DNA of 47,714 nt from Sulfitobacter marinus (GCF_900116285.1 NZ_FPAJ01000008.1:1-47714); one strand, 5' to 3'; numbered from the stretch's first letter, positions 1-8,674 are shown. Made by a program: numbers and translations. The notes: generated by a model not told the origin, from the letters alone.

Positions 1-52
1 TCACCGAGTAAGCTGCCAGCGGGCCCGCCCCGCGACAGCCCAAACCGACCCG

Positions 53-87
53 AAGGCCGCTCTGGAAACAGCGCGGCCTTTTCTTTT
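53..87 (+). terminator. rho-independent terminator of the upstream gene
   Basis: An 8-bp perfect stem (AAGGCCGC at 53-60, GCGGCCTT at 73-80) with a 12-nt loop is followed by a T-rich tract (TTCTTTT). It sits just after an in-frame TAA at 9-11 that may end the preceding gene. In relatives that gene is usually tuf, but too little is present to identify it. Confidence 0.7.
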
Positions 88-188
88 GCACAAGGAGGGC
101 ACCGGCAGGCAGCAAAATTTCCCGCGGATATGACCGAATTGACTACAAGGTTACTTTTCAAGCAGGTCAAATGGTCTAGACTTGTCGT

Positions 189-731
189 ATGAGACAAAGT
201 TCATCCATCATTTGCCGGTTTTTTGCCGTGTTGCTGATTTTGTCCCCGCTTGCTGCTGTTGCGGGGGAATTCGACCGCTTTGCTGGCAGCTTCATGGGCG
301 AAGCCGAGTTTATGGTCGACGGTGAGGTCCAGCACCGTGATATGAGCACGACGATCACGCCCACGAAAAACGGGGTTAGAATTAGTTGGACATCCATCAG
401 CCGTCGAAGCGACGGCCGGGTCAAAACGAGGACATATAATATTTTGTTCGAGCCAAGCGGCCGTAAAAATATCTATTCCTCTGCGATGCGCACCAATGTT
501 TTCGGAAAAGATGTTCCGCTGAACCCTCTGAAGGGCGAGCCCTATGTGTGGGCTAGGTTGGATGGTGATACGTTATCGGTCTTTTCGCTCATTATCGATG
601 AAACCGGCGAATACGAGATGCAGGAATATCATCGTACCTTGGTCGCAGAGGGGCTTGAGCTTGAGTTTATCCGCTTGCGCAATGGTGGCGCGCTAAGAGA
701 AATTCGCACCCTTTTGCACCGTATCGACTAA
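189..731 (+). CDS. exported hypothetical protein, 180 aa
   Basis: I do not recognise a named family. The N terminus (residues 1-26) looks like a Sec signal peptide: basic start, hydrophobic stretch around residues 9-24, and AVAG at the likely cleavage site. The mature part, about 155 aa, is mixed beta-rich sequence with no extra membrane segment and no cysteine in the mature portion, so it is probably a soluble periplasmic protein. No Shine-Dalgarno sequence is visible before the ATG. An in-frame ATG at 171 runs straight into a TAG, so the start cannot move upstream that far. The next gene begins 5 nt after the stop, suggesting co-transcription. The function is unknown. Confidence 0.75.
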   Translation: MRQSSSIICRFFAVLLILSPLAAVAGEFDRFAGSFMGEAEFMVDGEVQHRDMSTTITPTKNGVRISWTSISRRSDGRVKTRTYNILFEPSGRKNIYSSAMRTNVFGKDVPLNPLKGEPYVWARLDGDTLSVFSLIIDETGEYEMQEYHRTLVAEGLELEFIRLRNGGALREIRTLLHRID

Positions 732-736
732 CGCCA

Positions 737-1250
737 GTGCCAACCTCTGATATATCGACGCAACGGCAGTATTTATTGTCTTCACTTGAGGAAGCCCAAG
801 CAACGGTGCGGGCCTATGATACCAAGGCCCAGATTGTGGGGATCGGCTATACTTTTGCGCTGAATATCGTAGCCACTGTTATGGGCGGTTTGCCCGGGGA
901 CGGAAACGAGGGGCCGCTTTATGTCATCCTGTTTTGGGCCGTGGTGATGGCACCGCTGTTCTTTTTTGGCTATGTTCTGTATCCTTCTCGACGGTCCGCC
1001 CCGCAGGTAGATGATGATACAGCGAATGGGGTGGAACGGGTATTATATGTTCAAACGGCGCGCCATAAGACGGTTGCTGATCTAAAAAACTGCTGTATCC
1101 AACGCGGATTGGCTGGCCGAACTGGCGTATGAAGTATTGAAGGTGTCAAAGCTGCGCGAACAAAAGCGCCTTAGGTTTATCGTGGCGCTTTATGCCACTG
1201 TCTGTGCCTTTGCGCTGCTGGCTATGAAGCAGTTTTTGGCGGTGATCTAG
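737..1250 (+). pseudogene. PycTM/DUF5706-like membrane protein, frameshifted
   Basis: The GTG-initiated frame at 737 gives a normal protein up to a run of six A (1084-1089). It then continues as unlikely sequence to a stop at 1132. If one base of the run is skipped, the frame reads on to TAG at 1248-1250 and gives a sensible C-terminal half (ADWLAELAYEVLKVSK, then a membrane helix LRFIVALYATVCAFALLAM), about 170 aa in total. The layout is a YDTKAQI motif at residues 26-32 running into a first hydrophobic segment, a second at about 61-82, a soluble linker, and a third membrane segment at the end. This resembles the ADTKA... architecture of Pycsar effector TM proteins (DUF5706). The family assignment comes from memory of the motif and is moderate. 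No cyclase lies beside it. A sequencing indel in the homopolymer, a true pseudogene, or slippage would all fit. Confidence 0.6.
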
Positions 1251-1323
1251 GCGGGGTTAGCACAGAAAGCCCCAAGTTTGCGTGTTCCCGCTGGAAACGT
1301 GAACATGAAACGGGAATTCCCCC

Positions 1324-1352
1324 TTGCCACAGGGGGCGACTCGACCTATAGA
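1324..1352 (+). promoter_or_regulatory. candidate sigma-70 promoter of the S10 operon
   Basis: TTGCCA at 1324-1329 and TATAGA at 1347-1352 are separated by 17 bp. This predicts a transcript start near 1359 and a leader of about 115 nt before rpsJ. It overlaps a small hairpin (CCCCCT 1319-1324 / AGGGGG 1331-1336). Inferred from consensus only. Confidence 0.45.
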
Positions 1353-1365
1353 GCGCAAGTCTCAG

Positions 1366-1389
1366 CGGGGTGCGTTTTTACGCGCCCCG
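1366..1389 (+). promoter_or_regulatory. rpsJ leader hairpin
   Basis: CGGGGTGCG (1366-1374) pairs with CGCGCCCCG (1381-1389) with one G-U pair and a TTTTTA loop, a few nucleotides after the predicted transcript start. A T-rich stretch follows. It could be an attenuator or an r-protein binding site. It is not the gammaproteobacterial L4-responsive S10 leader as far as I can tell. Confidence 0.4.
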
Positions 1390-1474
1390 TTTGATTTACG
1401 ATAAAACGCAATGAAGGGCCGTGATGAGGCGTCTCTTCCTCTTCGTTTCTACTCCCAATGAGGGATGATGACAT

Positions 1475-1792
1475 ATGGCACAAAGCCAAAACATCCGCAT
1501 CCGTTTGAAGGCGTTCGATTACCGCGTGTTGGATGCGTCCACACAAGAGATCGTTAACACCGCCAAGCGCACAGGTGCCTCTGTTCGCGGCCCAATCCCG
1601 CTGCCGAACAAGATCGAAAAATTCACAGTTCTGCGTGGCCCCCACGTTGACAAGAAATCCCGTGACCAGTTCGAAATCCGCACGCATAAGCGTTTGCTGG
1701 ATATCGTTGATCCGACCCCCCAGACCGTGGACGCGCTGATGAAGCTCGACCTGGCCGCTGGTGTGGACGTCGAGATCAAGCTGCAGTCATAA
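1475..1792 (+). CDS. rpsJ: 30S ribosomal protein S10
   Basis: First gene of the S10 operon. S10 (105 aa here, the usual bacterial length) binds the 3' domain of 16S rRNA and is also the partner of NusB in antitermination complexes. The sequence has the standard [14 protein letters not shown] opening and the GPIPLPNK...[14 protein letters not shown] core with the long loop. A GAGGG-type ribosome-binding site precedes the ATG. rplC follows after 18 nt. Identification is certain from sequence and gene order. Confidence 0.98.
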   Translation: MAQSQNIRIRLKAFDYRVLDASTQEIVNTAKRTGASVRGPIPLPNKIEKFTVLRGPHVDKKSRDQFEIRTHKRLLDIVDPTPQTVDALMKLDLAAGVDVEIKLQS

Positions 1793-1810
1793 GCGTAGGA
1801 GGGTAATATT

Positions 1811-2695
1811 ATGTTGCGCTCAGGCGTTATTGCAAAAAAGATGGGCATGACCCGTTTGTTCATGGAAGACGGCAAGCAGATTCCTGTAACCGTTCTCCAG
1901 CTCGACAAACTTCAGGTTGTTGCACAGCGTACCACTGAAAAGGACGGCTACACAGCTGTTCAGCTTGGTGCAGGTACAGCCAAGGTCAAGCGTACATCGC
2001 AGGCCATGCGCGGTCACTTTGCTACGGCAAAGGTTGAACCAAAGCGTAAGGTTGCGGAGTTCCGCGTAGACCCCGAAGCCATGTTGAATGTCGGCGAAGA
2101 AATCATCGCCGATCACTACTTTGCAGGTCAGTATGTTGACGTTGCGGGCACATCCATCGGTAAAGGTTTTGCCGGTGCGATGAAGCGCCACAACTTTGGC
2201 GGTCTGCGTGCGACACACGGTGTTTCGATCTCGCACCGTTCGCACGGTTCCACCGGTCAGTGTCAAGATCCCGGTAAGGTTTTCAAAGGCAAGAAAATGG
2301 CCGGTCACATGGGTGCTGCCCGTGTTACCACTCAGAACCTTGAAGTTGTCAAAACTGACACTGCCCGTGGTCTGATCATGGTCAAAGGTGCCGTTCCAGG
2401 CTCCAAGGGCGGTTGGGTGACTGTTAAGGACGCGGTGAAAAAGCCGTTCCCAGACAGCGCAATCCTGCCCGCCGCTTTGAAATCTGCCGCTGAAGAAGCC
2501 GCAAAAGCCGCTGAAGAAGCCGCCGCAGCAGCCGCTGCAGAGGCCGAAGCAGAAGCCAAGCGTCTGGCCGAAGAGCAAGCCGCAACGGAAGCTGCCGCAT
2601 TGGCAGAGGCCGAAGCGTCCATTGAATCGGACAAAGAAGAAGCTGCTGATCAAAGCGAAACTTTGGACGAGACCAAGAAGGAAGGTGACGAATGA
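1811..2695 (+). CDS. rplC: 50S ribosomal protein L3 with Ala/Glu-rich tail
   Basis: L3 nucleates 23S rRNA folding and reaches toward the peptidyl-transferase centre. Residues 1 to about 215 are ordinary L3. The conserved [20 protein letters not shown] segment places Gln150 where E. coli L3 is methylated by PrmB. Residues about 221-294 form an extra, highly charged Ala/Glu-rich tail, probably a helix, making the protein 294 aa instead of about 210. A similar extension is common in Rhodobacterales as I recall. Ribosome-binding site AGGAGGG precedes the ATG. The stop overlaps the rplD start by 4 nt (ATGA), which implies translational coupling. Confidence 0.97.
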   Translation: MLRSGVIAKKMGMTRLFMEDGKQIPVTVLQLDKLQVVAQRTTEKDGYTAVQLGAGTAKVKRTSQAMRGHFATAKVEPKRKVAEFRVDPEAMLNVGEEIIADHYFAGQYVDVAGTSIGKGFAGAMKRHNFGGLRATHGVSISHRSHGSTGQCQDPGKVFKGKKMAGHMGAARVTTQNLEVVKTDTARGLIMVKGAVPGSKGGWVTVKDAVKKPFPDSAILPAALKSAAEEAAKAAEEAAAAAAAEAEAEAKRLAEEQAATEAAALAEAEASIESDKEEAADQSETLDETKKEGDE

Positions 2696-3309
2696 AACTC
2701 GATGTCATCAAACTCGACGGTGGTGCAGCTGGATCAATCGACCTGGACGAGGCCCTATTTGGTCTTGAGCCACGCGCCGACATCCTGCACCGCGTCGTCC
2801 GCTGGCAGCGCAACAATGCGCAGCAAGGCACGCATAAGGTTAAGACACGGTCCGAGGTCAGCTATTCGACCAAGAAGATCTATCGCCAGAAAGGCACCGG
2901 CGGCGCACGCCACGGCGCACGCTCTGCACCGATCTTCCGTTCGGGTGGTATCTACAAGGGGCCAACCCCTCGTAGCCACGGCCATGAGCTGACCAAGAAG
3001 TTCCGCAAGCTGGGTCTGCGCCACGCTTTGTCCTCCAAGGCAAAGACTGGCAACCTGGTTATCATCGACGATGCCGCATCCGATGGGAAAACCGCAGCAC
3101 TGGCCAAGCAGGTTAAGAACCTCGGCTGGAAACGCGCGTTGATCATTGATGGCGCGTCTGTGAACGAAGACTTCTTGCAAGCCGCGCGCAACATCGAAGG
3201 TCTGGATATCCTGCCGACGATGGGTGCAAACGTCTATGACATCCTCAAGCGTGACACACTCGTGATCACCAAAGCGGGGATCGAAGCACTGGAGGCCCGT
3301 TTGAAATGA
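2692..3309 (+). CDS. rplD: 50S ribosomal protein L4
   Basis: L4 (205 aa) is an early-assembly protein whose extended loop lines the peptide exit tunnel; in E. coli it also represses its own operon. The loop is recognisable at about residues 43-98 (KVKTRSEVS...[19 protein letters not shown]...GPTPRSH), and the globular Rossmann-like part follows. It is coupled to rplC at its 5' end and to rplW at its 3' end by 4-nt ATGA overlaps, so L3, L4 and L23 are likely made in balance. Confidence 0.97.
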   Translation: MKLDVIKLDGGAAGSIDLDEALFGLEPRADILHRVVRWQRNNAQQGTHKVKTRSEVSYSTKKIYRQKGTGGARHGARSAPIFRSGGIYKGPTPRSHGHELTKKFRKLGLRHALSSKAKTGNLVIIDDAASDGKTAALAKQVKNLGWKRALIIDGASVNEDFLQAARNIEGLDILPTMGANVYDILKRDTLVITKAGIEALEARLK

Positions 3310-3602
3310 GCACCAAGCACCAACACTACGATGTGATCCGCAAGCCGATCATCACCGAGAAAGCAACAATGGCGTCTGAAAACAACGCCGTCGTTTTCGA
3401 AGTGGCAATCGACAGCAACAAGCCAATGATCAAAGAAGCTGTTGAAGCTCTCTTTGGTGTCAAGGTGAAGGCCGTGAACACGACCATCACCAAAGGTAAG
3501 TCCAAGCGTTTCCGTGGCCAAATGGGCCGCCGCAAGGACGTCAAAAAGGCTTATGTTACACTCGAAGAGGGTAACACCATCGACGTATCCACCGGGTTGT
3601 AA
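3306..3602 (+). CDS. rplW: 50S ribosomal protein L23
   Basis: L23 (98 aa) sits at the tunnel exit and provides the docking site for trigger factor and SRP. The sequence shows the usual [11 protein letters not shown] start, the [25 protein letters not shown] core and the basic [16 protein letters not shown] loop. In most bacteria rplB follows directly. Here a palindromic repeat and a terminator follow instead, and rplB is displaced by about 2.3 kb. Confidence 0.97.
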   Translation: MSTKHQHYDVIRKPIITEKATMASENNAVVFEVAIDSNKPMIKEAVEALFGVKVKAVNTTITKGKSKRFRGQMGRRKDVKKAYVTLEEGNTIDVSTGL

Positions 3603-3609
3603 TCCGGTC

Positions 3610-3632
3610 GGTGGGTTCGCACCCACCTTACG
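3610..3632. repeat. dispersed palindrome, copy A
   Basis: GGTGGGTTCGCACCCACC followed by TTACG, directly after the rplW stop. It is one of five related copies in the window (others near 5795, 8580, 9859 and 15093), each ending in CC(T)TACG in one orientation. The loop is TTCGC here instead of TTTCA. Confidence 0.65.
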
Positions 3633-3640
3633 CAAATCTC

Positions 3641-3679
3641 AAAAGCCCCTCGCCGGATGGTGGGGGGCTTTTTGCTTTT
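3641..3679 (+). terminator. terminator after rplW
   Basis: AAAGCCCCTCGCC (3642-3654) pairs with GGTGGGGGGCTTT (3659-3671), allowing G-U pairs, around a GGAT loop, and is followed by TTTTGCTTTT. It should end or reduce transcription from rpsJ before the inserted membrane-protein genes. Confidence 0.75.
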
Positions 3680-3819
3680 GCAATGGCAGCCTGCACGGTT
3701 CGGCGGGGGCCGCTATATGAAGCGGGATGTCGAGAACAATGCATAATCTTTTGCTAGGTCTTCTGTTCGATCACGATCAGATGGTATGGATGACGGACCG
3801 AGCCGAGGAGGCCTGACCA

Positions 3820-4548
3820 TTGAGCCACAACTACTTTAATATCGACATAGCGTTTGTCTTTGCGTTCCTGAACATGGCCGTCGCCTTGGTGCTCGGGGCT
3901 ATCATCGGGTCCGAGCGTCAGTTCCGGGGCCGGATGGCTGGCTTGCGGACGAATGCGCTCGTCTCGCTGGGGGCTGCTGCCTATGTCACGTTTGCGGCGC
4001 TCTTTCCTGATGACATCAACCCCACACGCGTTGCGGCGCAGGTGGTGTCGGGCATCGGTTTTCTGGGCGCGGGCATCATCTTTCGCGACGGGTTCAACAT
4101 CCAAGGGATCAACACAGCGGCGACCTTGTGGTGTGCTGCTGCCGTCGGGCTGATCTCGGGCACGGGTCATGTGCTTTATGCTGTCGCTTTGACGTCTTTG
4201 ATTGTGTTCTCGAACTTGGGCCTGCGGCCCGTGGTGAAAAAGCTGAAAAAGGTGGCGGAGAAATCCGCGGGGGCAGGATTGTATTTCGACCTGACGTTTG
4301 AATGCAGACTTGAAGACGAGAAACAAATCCGCGCTGCCATTATCGACCACCTGCGTGACGAAGCGTTGGAGCTGTGCCAAATCGTCAGCCGCACCGACAA
4401 TAAGATCGTCGAAATCGTCGCACAGGTCTGCGGCACCGACGACGCGGCGGCCAAGGTCGAACGGACCGTTTCCAACGTTTCCCTATCCCCCGGCTTGCTG
4501 AGGGCAGGCTGGTCCGTCGTCGAGGAAAGCGAAGTGGGTTTTGAGTAG
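3820..4548 (+). CDS. MgtC/SapB-family membrane protein
   Basis: A 242-aa member of the MgtC/SapB family. The N-terminal part has about four membrane segments with the family motifs GAIIGSERQFRGRMAGLRTN (residues about 27-46) and GIGFLGAGIIF...INTAATLW (about 80-105). The C-terminal 80 or so residues form a soluble ACT-like domain. Some relatives inhibit the ATP synthase or help growth at low magnesium; many have no known role. The start is a TTG at 3820, chosen because a strong GAGGAGG (3805-3811) lies 8 nt upstream and no ATG fits. It sits between rplW and rplB, which is not its usual place in other bacteria. Confidence 0.85.
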   Translation: MSHNYFNIDIAFVFAFLNMAVALVLGAIIGSERQFRGRMAGLRTNALVSLGAAAYVTFAALFPDDINPTRVAAQVVSGIGFLGAGIIFRDGFNIQGINTAATLWCAAAVGLISGTGHVLYAVALTSLIVFSNLGLRPVVKKLKKVAEKSAGAGLYFDLTFECRLEDEKQIRAAIIDHLRDEALELCQIVSRTDNKIVEIVAQVCGTDDAAAKVERTVSNVSLSPGLLRAGWSVVEESEVGFE

Positions 4549-4732
4549 GGGGCGCTAGTTGGGTCGTGCTCTTTTACCCTTGCCTATCGCTTGACGGTTA
4601 GCCCCCCAAACCCCCGTTTCGGAACAATTAGAGAGAGGGGGCGTTCTTCAGTATGCCTGCTGAATATTTCGGCCCCATAGCATTTTGGGTGCTGTTGCAA
4701 ATTCGGCTGGATCATAATGTTGGGGACAACCG

Positions 4733-5596
4733 ATGAACAAAACCGCGCAGCAAAAGATTCTTGAGCATGTCGACTCAAGCGATTTTGCGTGGGCTATACC
4801 CATCATGCGCGCGGGGTACGCTGGTCGGGGCCTTGCCTATCTCGTCGTTGCGGGGGTGTCTTTGTGGTCAATCCTGCAAGGTGGGCAAGCCGAAGGTACA
4901 AAGGCGGCCATGCAGTCACTGAATGGTATGGTGGGCGCGATGATCGTCGGGCTGATCGCGGCGGGGATGTTTGCCTATGCGATCTGGCGGGCCGTCGACA
5001 GCTTGTGGGATCTTGAGGCATACGGGACGTCAGCAAAAGGGATATTGGCGCGGCTTGGTATGTTTGTAACCGGTGCAATACATGCCGGTATCGGTGTGCT
5101 GGCAGTCACGGCGCTTGGCGCTGCCTCGTCTGGCTCTGGCGGTAAGGAAATGCTGGATCGTATTTTACAATCGCCAGCAGGTGTATGGGCGGTTGGTCTT
5201 GTGGGCATGGTGACAGTCGCGACCGGATTTTACTATTTCAACAAAGCAATTACGCAATCCTACAGAGAGCACCTTCAAGGAAATCACTTTACGCTGCATT
5301 GGAACCCGGTTCTGCGGATCGGGCTTGCAGCACAGGGCATCGGGATCATCATCATCGGTGGCCTGATCGCTTATGCGGCCTTAAGCGCGAATGCATCCGA
5401 AGCGGGAGGGCTGGGATCAGCCTTTGATTGGTTGGGCGATCAGGCCTACGGCCGTATCTTGGTGGCAGCACTTTGCGTTGGCTTGCTTGGCTTTTCCTTG
5501 TTTTGCTTTGTGAATGCAGCATATCGTATTGTTCCAAAAGCATCCGATCGGTCAGTGCAGAGTCTTTCGGCCAAGGTTAAAGAACTCGCGGCCTAA
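4733..5596 (+). CDS. DUF1206 integral membrane protein
   Basis: A 287-aa protein with six predicted membrane segments arranged as three similar units of about 80-90 residues. Each unit has a GxxAxG-type helix start (RAGYAGRGLAYLVVAG near residue 24, GMFVTGAIHAGIGVLAV near 110, LRIGLAAQGIGIIIIGG near 190). This matches the DUF1206 family, whose function is unknown. The ATG at 4733 follows a weak GGGGACAAC site. The upstream gap of 184 bp shows no clear terminator. A terminator lies downstream at 5757, so with the MgtC-like gene it forms a small insert between rplW and rplB. Confidence 0.8.
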   Translation: MNKTAQQKILEHVDSSDFAWAIPIMRAGYAGRGLAYLVVAGVSLWSILQGGQAEGTKAAMQSLNGMVGAMIVGLIAAGMFAYAIWRAVDSLWDLEAYGTSAKGILARLGMFVTGAIHAGIGVLAVTALGAASSGSGGKEMLDRILQSPAGVWAVGLVGMVTVATGFYYFNKAITQSYREHLQGNHFTLHWNPVLRIGLAAQGIGIIIIGGLIAYAALSANASEAGGLGSAFDWLGDQAYGRILVAALCVGLLGFSLFCFVNAAYRIVPKASDRSVQSLSAKVKELAA

Positions 5597-5756
5597 GTCA
5601 TTTCCTGTCGCTGCATCGCCTAAGAATGCCAAGCAGTGGCGGCGTCCATCGAGAGATACGCGGTAACAAACGCTGAATCTTCGGCAACGTGGTGCTTAGT
5701 TCGGCCTGATGGCTTGACCCTATCCCCATCCTAACCTAAACGACCCCATCGGCATC

Positions 5757-5788
5757 GCCCCGGATTCGTCCGGGGCTGTGTTGTTTTG
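5757..5788 (+). terminator. terminator or attenuator upstream of rplB
   Basis: GCCCCGGA (5757-5764) and TCCGGGGC (5769-5776) form a perfect stem capped by the very stable TTCG tetraloop, followed by TGTGTTGTTTTG. It would stop DUF1206 transcription. It also lies only about 10 nt after the start expected from the promoter-like boxes at 5714-5742. Confidence 0.65.
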
Positions 5789-5794
5789 TGCGTT

Positions 5795-5818
5795 GGTGGG
5801 TTTCATCCACCCTACGCC
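5795..5818. repeat. dispersed palindrome, copy B
   Basis: GGTGGGTTTCATCCACC followed by CTACGCC. Same family as the copies at 3610, 8580, 9859 and 15093, here with one substitution in the right arm. It lies between the terminator and rplB. Confidence 0.65.
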
Positions 5819-5932
5819 GGTCAGGCAAAGGGGTTCTTTGTCAGGCATTCAAATTGGGGACCTTCGGGGCCCTATAACCATCTCGACCCCATTTATGGGC
5901 GTCGGGCACAAGCAAAACGGAAGACAGAAAAC

Positions 5933-6775
5933 ATGGCACTCAAGTCGTATAAACCGACGACGCCAGGCCAGCGTGGGCTGGTACTGATCGACCGTTCGGA
6001 GCTTTGGAAAGGCCGCCCGGTCAAATCCCTTACTCAGGGTTTGACCAAATCTGGCGGTCGGAACAACACCGGACGGATCACAATGCGTCGCACAGGCGGT
6101 GGGGCAAAGCGCCTTTACCGTATCGTCGATTTCAAGCGCAACAAGCTGGACATGTCCGCGGTTGTCGCACGCATCGAATATGACCCTAACCGGACCGCAT
6201 TCATCGCACTGATCCAGTACGAAGATGGCGAACAGGCCTACATCCTGGCACCGCAGCGTATTGCTGTTGGCGACAAGGTGATTGCGTCGGCCAAGGCCGA
6301 CATCAAGCCTGGTAACGCTATGCCATTCTCGGGCATGCCTATCGGTACGATCATTCACAACATCGAAATGAAGCCAGGCAAGGGCGGTCAGATCGCACGT
6401 GCTGCCGGTACCTACGCTCAGTTCGTAGGCCGTGATGGTGGATATGCTCAGATCCGTTTGTCCTCGGGCGAACTGCGTCTGGTGCGTCAGGAATGTATGG
6501 CCACCGTCGGTGCCGTATCCAACCCTGACAACTCCAACCAGAACTACGGTAAAGCGGGCCGCATGCGTCACAAGGGCATCCGCCCATCTGTGCGTGGTGT
6601 TGTTATGAACCCGATCGACCACCCCCATGGTGGTGGTGAAGGCCGGACATCGGGTGGTCGTCACCCTGTTACGCCTTGGGGCAAGCCAACCAAGGGTGCA
6701 AAAACCCGCAACAAGAACAAAGCGTCCAGCAAGCTTATCTTACGCTCGCGTCACGCCAAGAAGAAGGGGCGTTAA
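5933..6775 (+). CDS. rplB: 50S ribosomal protein L2
   Basis: L2 (280 aa) supports the peptidyl-transferase centre and subunit joining. The start is the ATG giving [15 protein letters not shown], the normal L2 N terminus; the longer open frame upstream is not coding. The conserved C-terminal [29 protein letters not shown] segment carries the universally conserved His of the HPHGGGEG motif. It opens a run rplB-rpsS-rplV-rpsC-rplP with spacings of 13 nt or less. It must be transcribed from its own promoter or by read-through from upstream. Confidence 0.97.
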   Translation: MALKSYKPTTPGQRGLVLIDRSELWKGRPVKSLTQGLTKSGGRNNTGRITMRRTGGGAKRLYRIVDFKRNKLDMSAVVARIEYDPNRTAFIALIQYEDGEQAYILAPQRIAVGDKVIASAKADIKPGNAMPFSGMPIGTIIHNIEMKPGKGGQIARAAGTYAQFVGRDGGYAQIRLSSGELRLVRQECMATVGAVSNPDNSNQNYGKAGRMRHKGIRPSVRGVVMNPIDHPHGGGEGRTSGGRHPVTPWGKPTKGAKTRNKNKASSKLILRSRHAKKKGR

Positions 6776-6778
6776 TAG

Positions 6779-7057
6779 ATGTCTCGTTCAGTATGGAAAG
6801 GTCCTTTTGTTGACTCTTATGTCCTCAAGAAGGCCGAAGCCTCCCGCGAAAGCGGTCGCAGCGAAGTGATCAAAATCTGGTCGCGCCGTTCAACGATCCT
6901 GCCACAGTTTGTTGGCCTGACGTTCGGTGTGTACAACGGTCACAAGCACATCCCTGTAAACGTCAGCGAAGAGATGATTGGTCAGAAGTTTGGTGAATAT
7001 TCGCCAACTCGCACCTATTATGGTCACGCAGCCGACAAAAAAGCGAAGCGGAAATAA
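6779..7057 (+). CDS. rpsS: 30S ribosomal protein S19
   Basis: S19 (92 aa) forms a complex with S13 in the 30S head near the A site. The N terminus [12 protein letters not shown] and the later [19 protein letters not shown] and [12 protein letters not shown] motifs are diagnostic. It lies 3 nt after rplB and 3 nt before rplV. Confidence 0.97.
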   Translation: MSRSVWKGPFVDSYVLKKAEASRESGRSEVIKIWSRRSTILPQFVGLTFGVYNGHKHIPVNVSEEMIGQKFGEYSPTRTYYGHAADKKAKRK

Positions 7058-7060
7058 GCC

Positions 7061-7441
7061 ATGAGCAAGGATAAGAATCCCCGCCGCGTGGCCGACAACG
7101 AAGCCCGTGCAAAACTGCGCATGCTTCGTACCAGCCCGCAGAAACTGAACCTCGTCGCCGCGATGATCCGCGGCAAGAAGGTAGACAAGGCCCTCACGGA
7201 CCTGACCTTCTCGAAAAAGCGGATCGCAGCAGATGTGAAGAAATGTCTTCAGTCCGCAATCGCGAACGGTGAAAACAACCACAACCTTGACGTGGATGAG
7301 CTGGTCGTTGCCGAAGCATATGTCGGTAAGAACCTGATCATGAAACGTGGTCGCCCACGTGCGCGTGGCCGTTTCGGTAAGATCATCAAGCCGTTTTCGG
7401 AAATCACGATTGTCGTGCGTCAAGTTGAGGAGCAAGCATAA
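7061..7441 (+). CDS. rplV: 50S ribosomal protein L22
   Basis: L22 (126 aa) has a long beta hairpin lining the exit tunnel, where macrolide-resistance changes occur in other bacteria. The [20 protein letters not shown] motif is clear, as is the hairpin tip [14 protein letters not shown] near the C terminus. Its stop overlaps the rpsC ATG by one base (TAATG). Confidence 0.97.
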   Translation: MSKDKNPRRVADNEARAKLRMLRTSPQKLNLVAAMIRGKKVDKALTDLTFSKKRIAADVKKCLQSAIANGENNHNLDVDELVVAEAYVGKNLIMKRGRPRARGRFGKIIKPFSEITIVVRQVEEQA

Positions 7442-8148
7442 TGGGTAACAAAGTAAACCCGATCGGTATGCGTCTTCAGGTCAACCGCACCTGGGACAGC
7501 CGCTGGTACGCTGACACGAAGGACTATGGTGATCTTCTGCTGGAAGACCTCGCCATCCGTGCCTTCATCAAGAAAGAATGTGCACAGGCCGGTATCGCCC
7601 GTGTGATCATCGAACGCCCACACAAGAAGTGCCGCGTTACGATCCACACAGCACGTCCCGGTGTGATCATTGGTAAAAAAGGTGCAGACATCGAAGGTCT
7701 GCGTCAGAAAATCGCCAAGATCACCAAGTCTGACCTGCACCTCAACATCGTTGAAGTTCGCAAGCCTGAGCTGGACGCCGCACTTGTTGGTGAATCCATC
7801 GCACAGCAACTGGAACGCCGGGTGTCTTTCCGTCGCGCCATGAAGCGTGCCGTACAGAACGCCATGCGTATGGGTGCCCTTGGTATCCGCGTGAACGTTG
7901 CTGGTCGTCTGGGTGGAGCAGAAATCGCGCGTACCGAATGGTACCGTGAAGGCCGCGTGCCGCTCCACACTCTGCGTGCTGACATCGATTACGCACATGT
8001 CGAAGCGATGACGGCCTATGGCATCATCGGGATCAAGACCTGGATCTTCAAAGGCGAGATCATGGAGCATGACCCGGCAGCGCGTGACCGTAAGGCACAA
8101 GAAATGCAAGACGGCCCAGCACCTCGCGGTGCCGGCGGTCGTCGCTAA
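7441..8148 (+). CDS. rpsC: 30S ribosomal protein S3
   Basis: S3 (235 aa) forms part of the mRNA entry tunnel and has helicase activity with S4 and S5. The KH type-2 domain has its GKKG loop at residues 78-81 ([15 protein letters not shown]), and the C-terminal domain contains [23 protein letters not shown]. It starts within the rplV stop codon. Confidence 0.97.
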   Translation: MGNKVNPIGMRLQVNRTWDSRWYADTKDYGDLLLEDLAIRAFIKKECAQAGIARVIIERPHKKCRVTIHTARPGVIIGKKGADIEGLRQKIAKITKSDLHLNIVEVRKPELDAALVGESIAQQLERRVSFRRAMKRAVQNAMRMGALGIRVNVAGRLGGAEIARTEWYREGRVPLHTLRADIDYAHVEAMTAYGIIGIKTWIFKGEIMEHDPAARDRKAQEMQDGPAPRGAGGRR

Positions 8149-8161
8149 GGGGGAATGAAAG

Positions 8162-8575
8162 ATGCTACAACCAAAGCGTACGAAATTCCGCAAGCAGCAC
8201 AAAGGCAAAATCAAGGGTCTTGCAAAGGGCGGGTCTGACCTGAACTTTGGTTCCTTTGGCCTGAAGGCTCTGGAGCCTGAGCGTGTAACAGCGCGTCAGA
8301 TCGAAGCTGCACGTCGTGCCATGACGCGTCACATGAAGCGTCAAGGCCGTGTCTGGATCCGGATTTTCCCGGATCTGCCAGTCACATCGAAGCCTACCGA
8401 AGTCCGTATGGGTAAAGGTAAAGGTTCCGTTGATTACTGGGCATGCCGCGTCAAGCCTGGCCGCGTCATGTTTGAAATCGATGGCGTAAACGAAGACATC
8501 GCGCACGAGGCCCTGCGCCTTGCTGCGATGAAGCTGCCGATCAAAACACGCGTTGTGGTCCGCGAGGACTGGTAA
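8162..8575 (+). CDS. rplP: 50S ribosomal protein L16
   Basis: L16 (137 aa) contacts the A- and P-site tRNA elbows. Motifs include [15 protein letters not shown] at the N terminus and [17 protein letters not shown]. Arg82 in VRMGKGKG corresponds to the Arg81 that E. coli hydroxylates with the oxygenase YcfD/RoxA. A good AGGGGGA site precedes the ATG. Normally rpmC follows at once. Here a repeat, a terminator and three non-ribosomal genes intervene. Confidence 0.97.
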   Translation: MLQPKRTKFRKQHKGKIKGLAKGGSDLNFGSFGLKALEPERVTARQIEAARRAMTRHMKRQGRVWIRIFPDLPVTSKPTEVRMGKGKGSVDYWACRVKPGRVMFEIDGVNEDIAHEALRLAAMKLPIKTRVVVREDW

Positions 8576-8579
8576 TCGC

Positions 8580-8616
8580 GTGGGTTTCACCCACCCTACG
8601 TGGGGTGGATGAAACC
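8580..8616. repeat. dispersed palindrome, copy C, with inverted partner
   Basis: GTGGGTTTCACCCACC plus CTACG is followed at once by an inverted, partly degraded second copy (GTGGGGTGGATGAAACC). The whole can fold as one longer hairpin. It starts 4 nt after the rplP stop. Confidence 0.65.
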
Positions 8617-8639
8617 TATTGACGACCTAATAATTAGAA

Positions 8640-8674
8640 AGCCCCCGCTGAGAGATCAGCGGGGGCTTTTTTTG
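8640..8674 (+). terminator. strong terminator after rplP
   Basis: A perfect 12-bp stem AGCCCCCGCTGA / TCAGCGGGGGCT (8640-8651, 8656-8667) with a GAGA tetraloop is followed by seven T. This is the clearest terminator in the ribosomal region and should end the rplB-rplP transcript. Confidence 0.9.

Larger units (their letters stand above)
5597..5932. other. 336-bp gap before rplB: promoter, terminator and repeat
   Basis: No gene seen. It holds a promoter-like TTGACC(5714-5719)-17 bp-TAAACG(5737-5742), a strong terminator-like hairpin at 5757-5776, and repeat copy B at 5795-5818. The remaining approximately 110 nt lead into rplB. A frame through 5786 reads into rplB, but its sequence upstream of 5933 is not L2-like. 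Confidence 0.5.

Noticed and set aside
1..11. End of an upstream gene (…ACC GAG TAA), perhaps tuf
   Set aside because: Only two or three codons are present. Gene order makes tuf plausible but the sequence itself cannot show it.
1084..1090. Classic A AAA AAC slippery heptamer in frame, suggesting programmed -1 frameshifting in the PycTM-like gene
   Set aside because: A -1 shift leads to a stop after about 16 codons (1138-1140). The conserved-looking C-terminal half is in the +1 (or -2) frame, so the canonical -1 mechanism does not explain it.
1820..2653. Long minus-strand open frame antisense to rplC
   Set aside because: It mirrors the strongly biased codons of rplC, and its product is Cys/Phe/Gly-rich with no family. 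It is a shadow frame.
5786..5932. N-terminal extension of L2
   Set aside because: The upstream codons cross the repeat copy B and do not resemble any L2. The ATG at 5933 gives the exact family N terminus.
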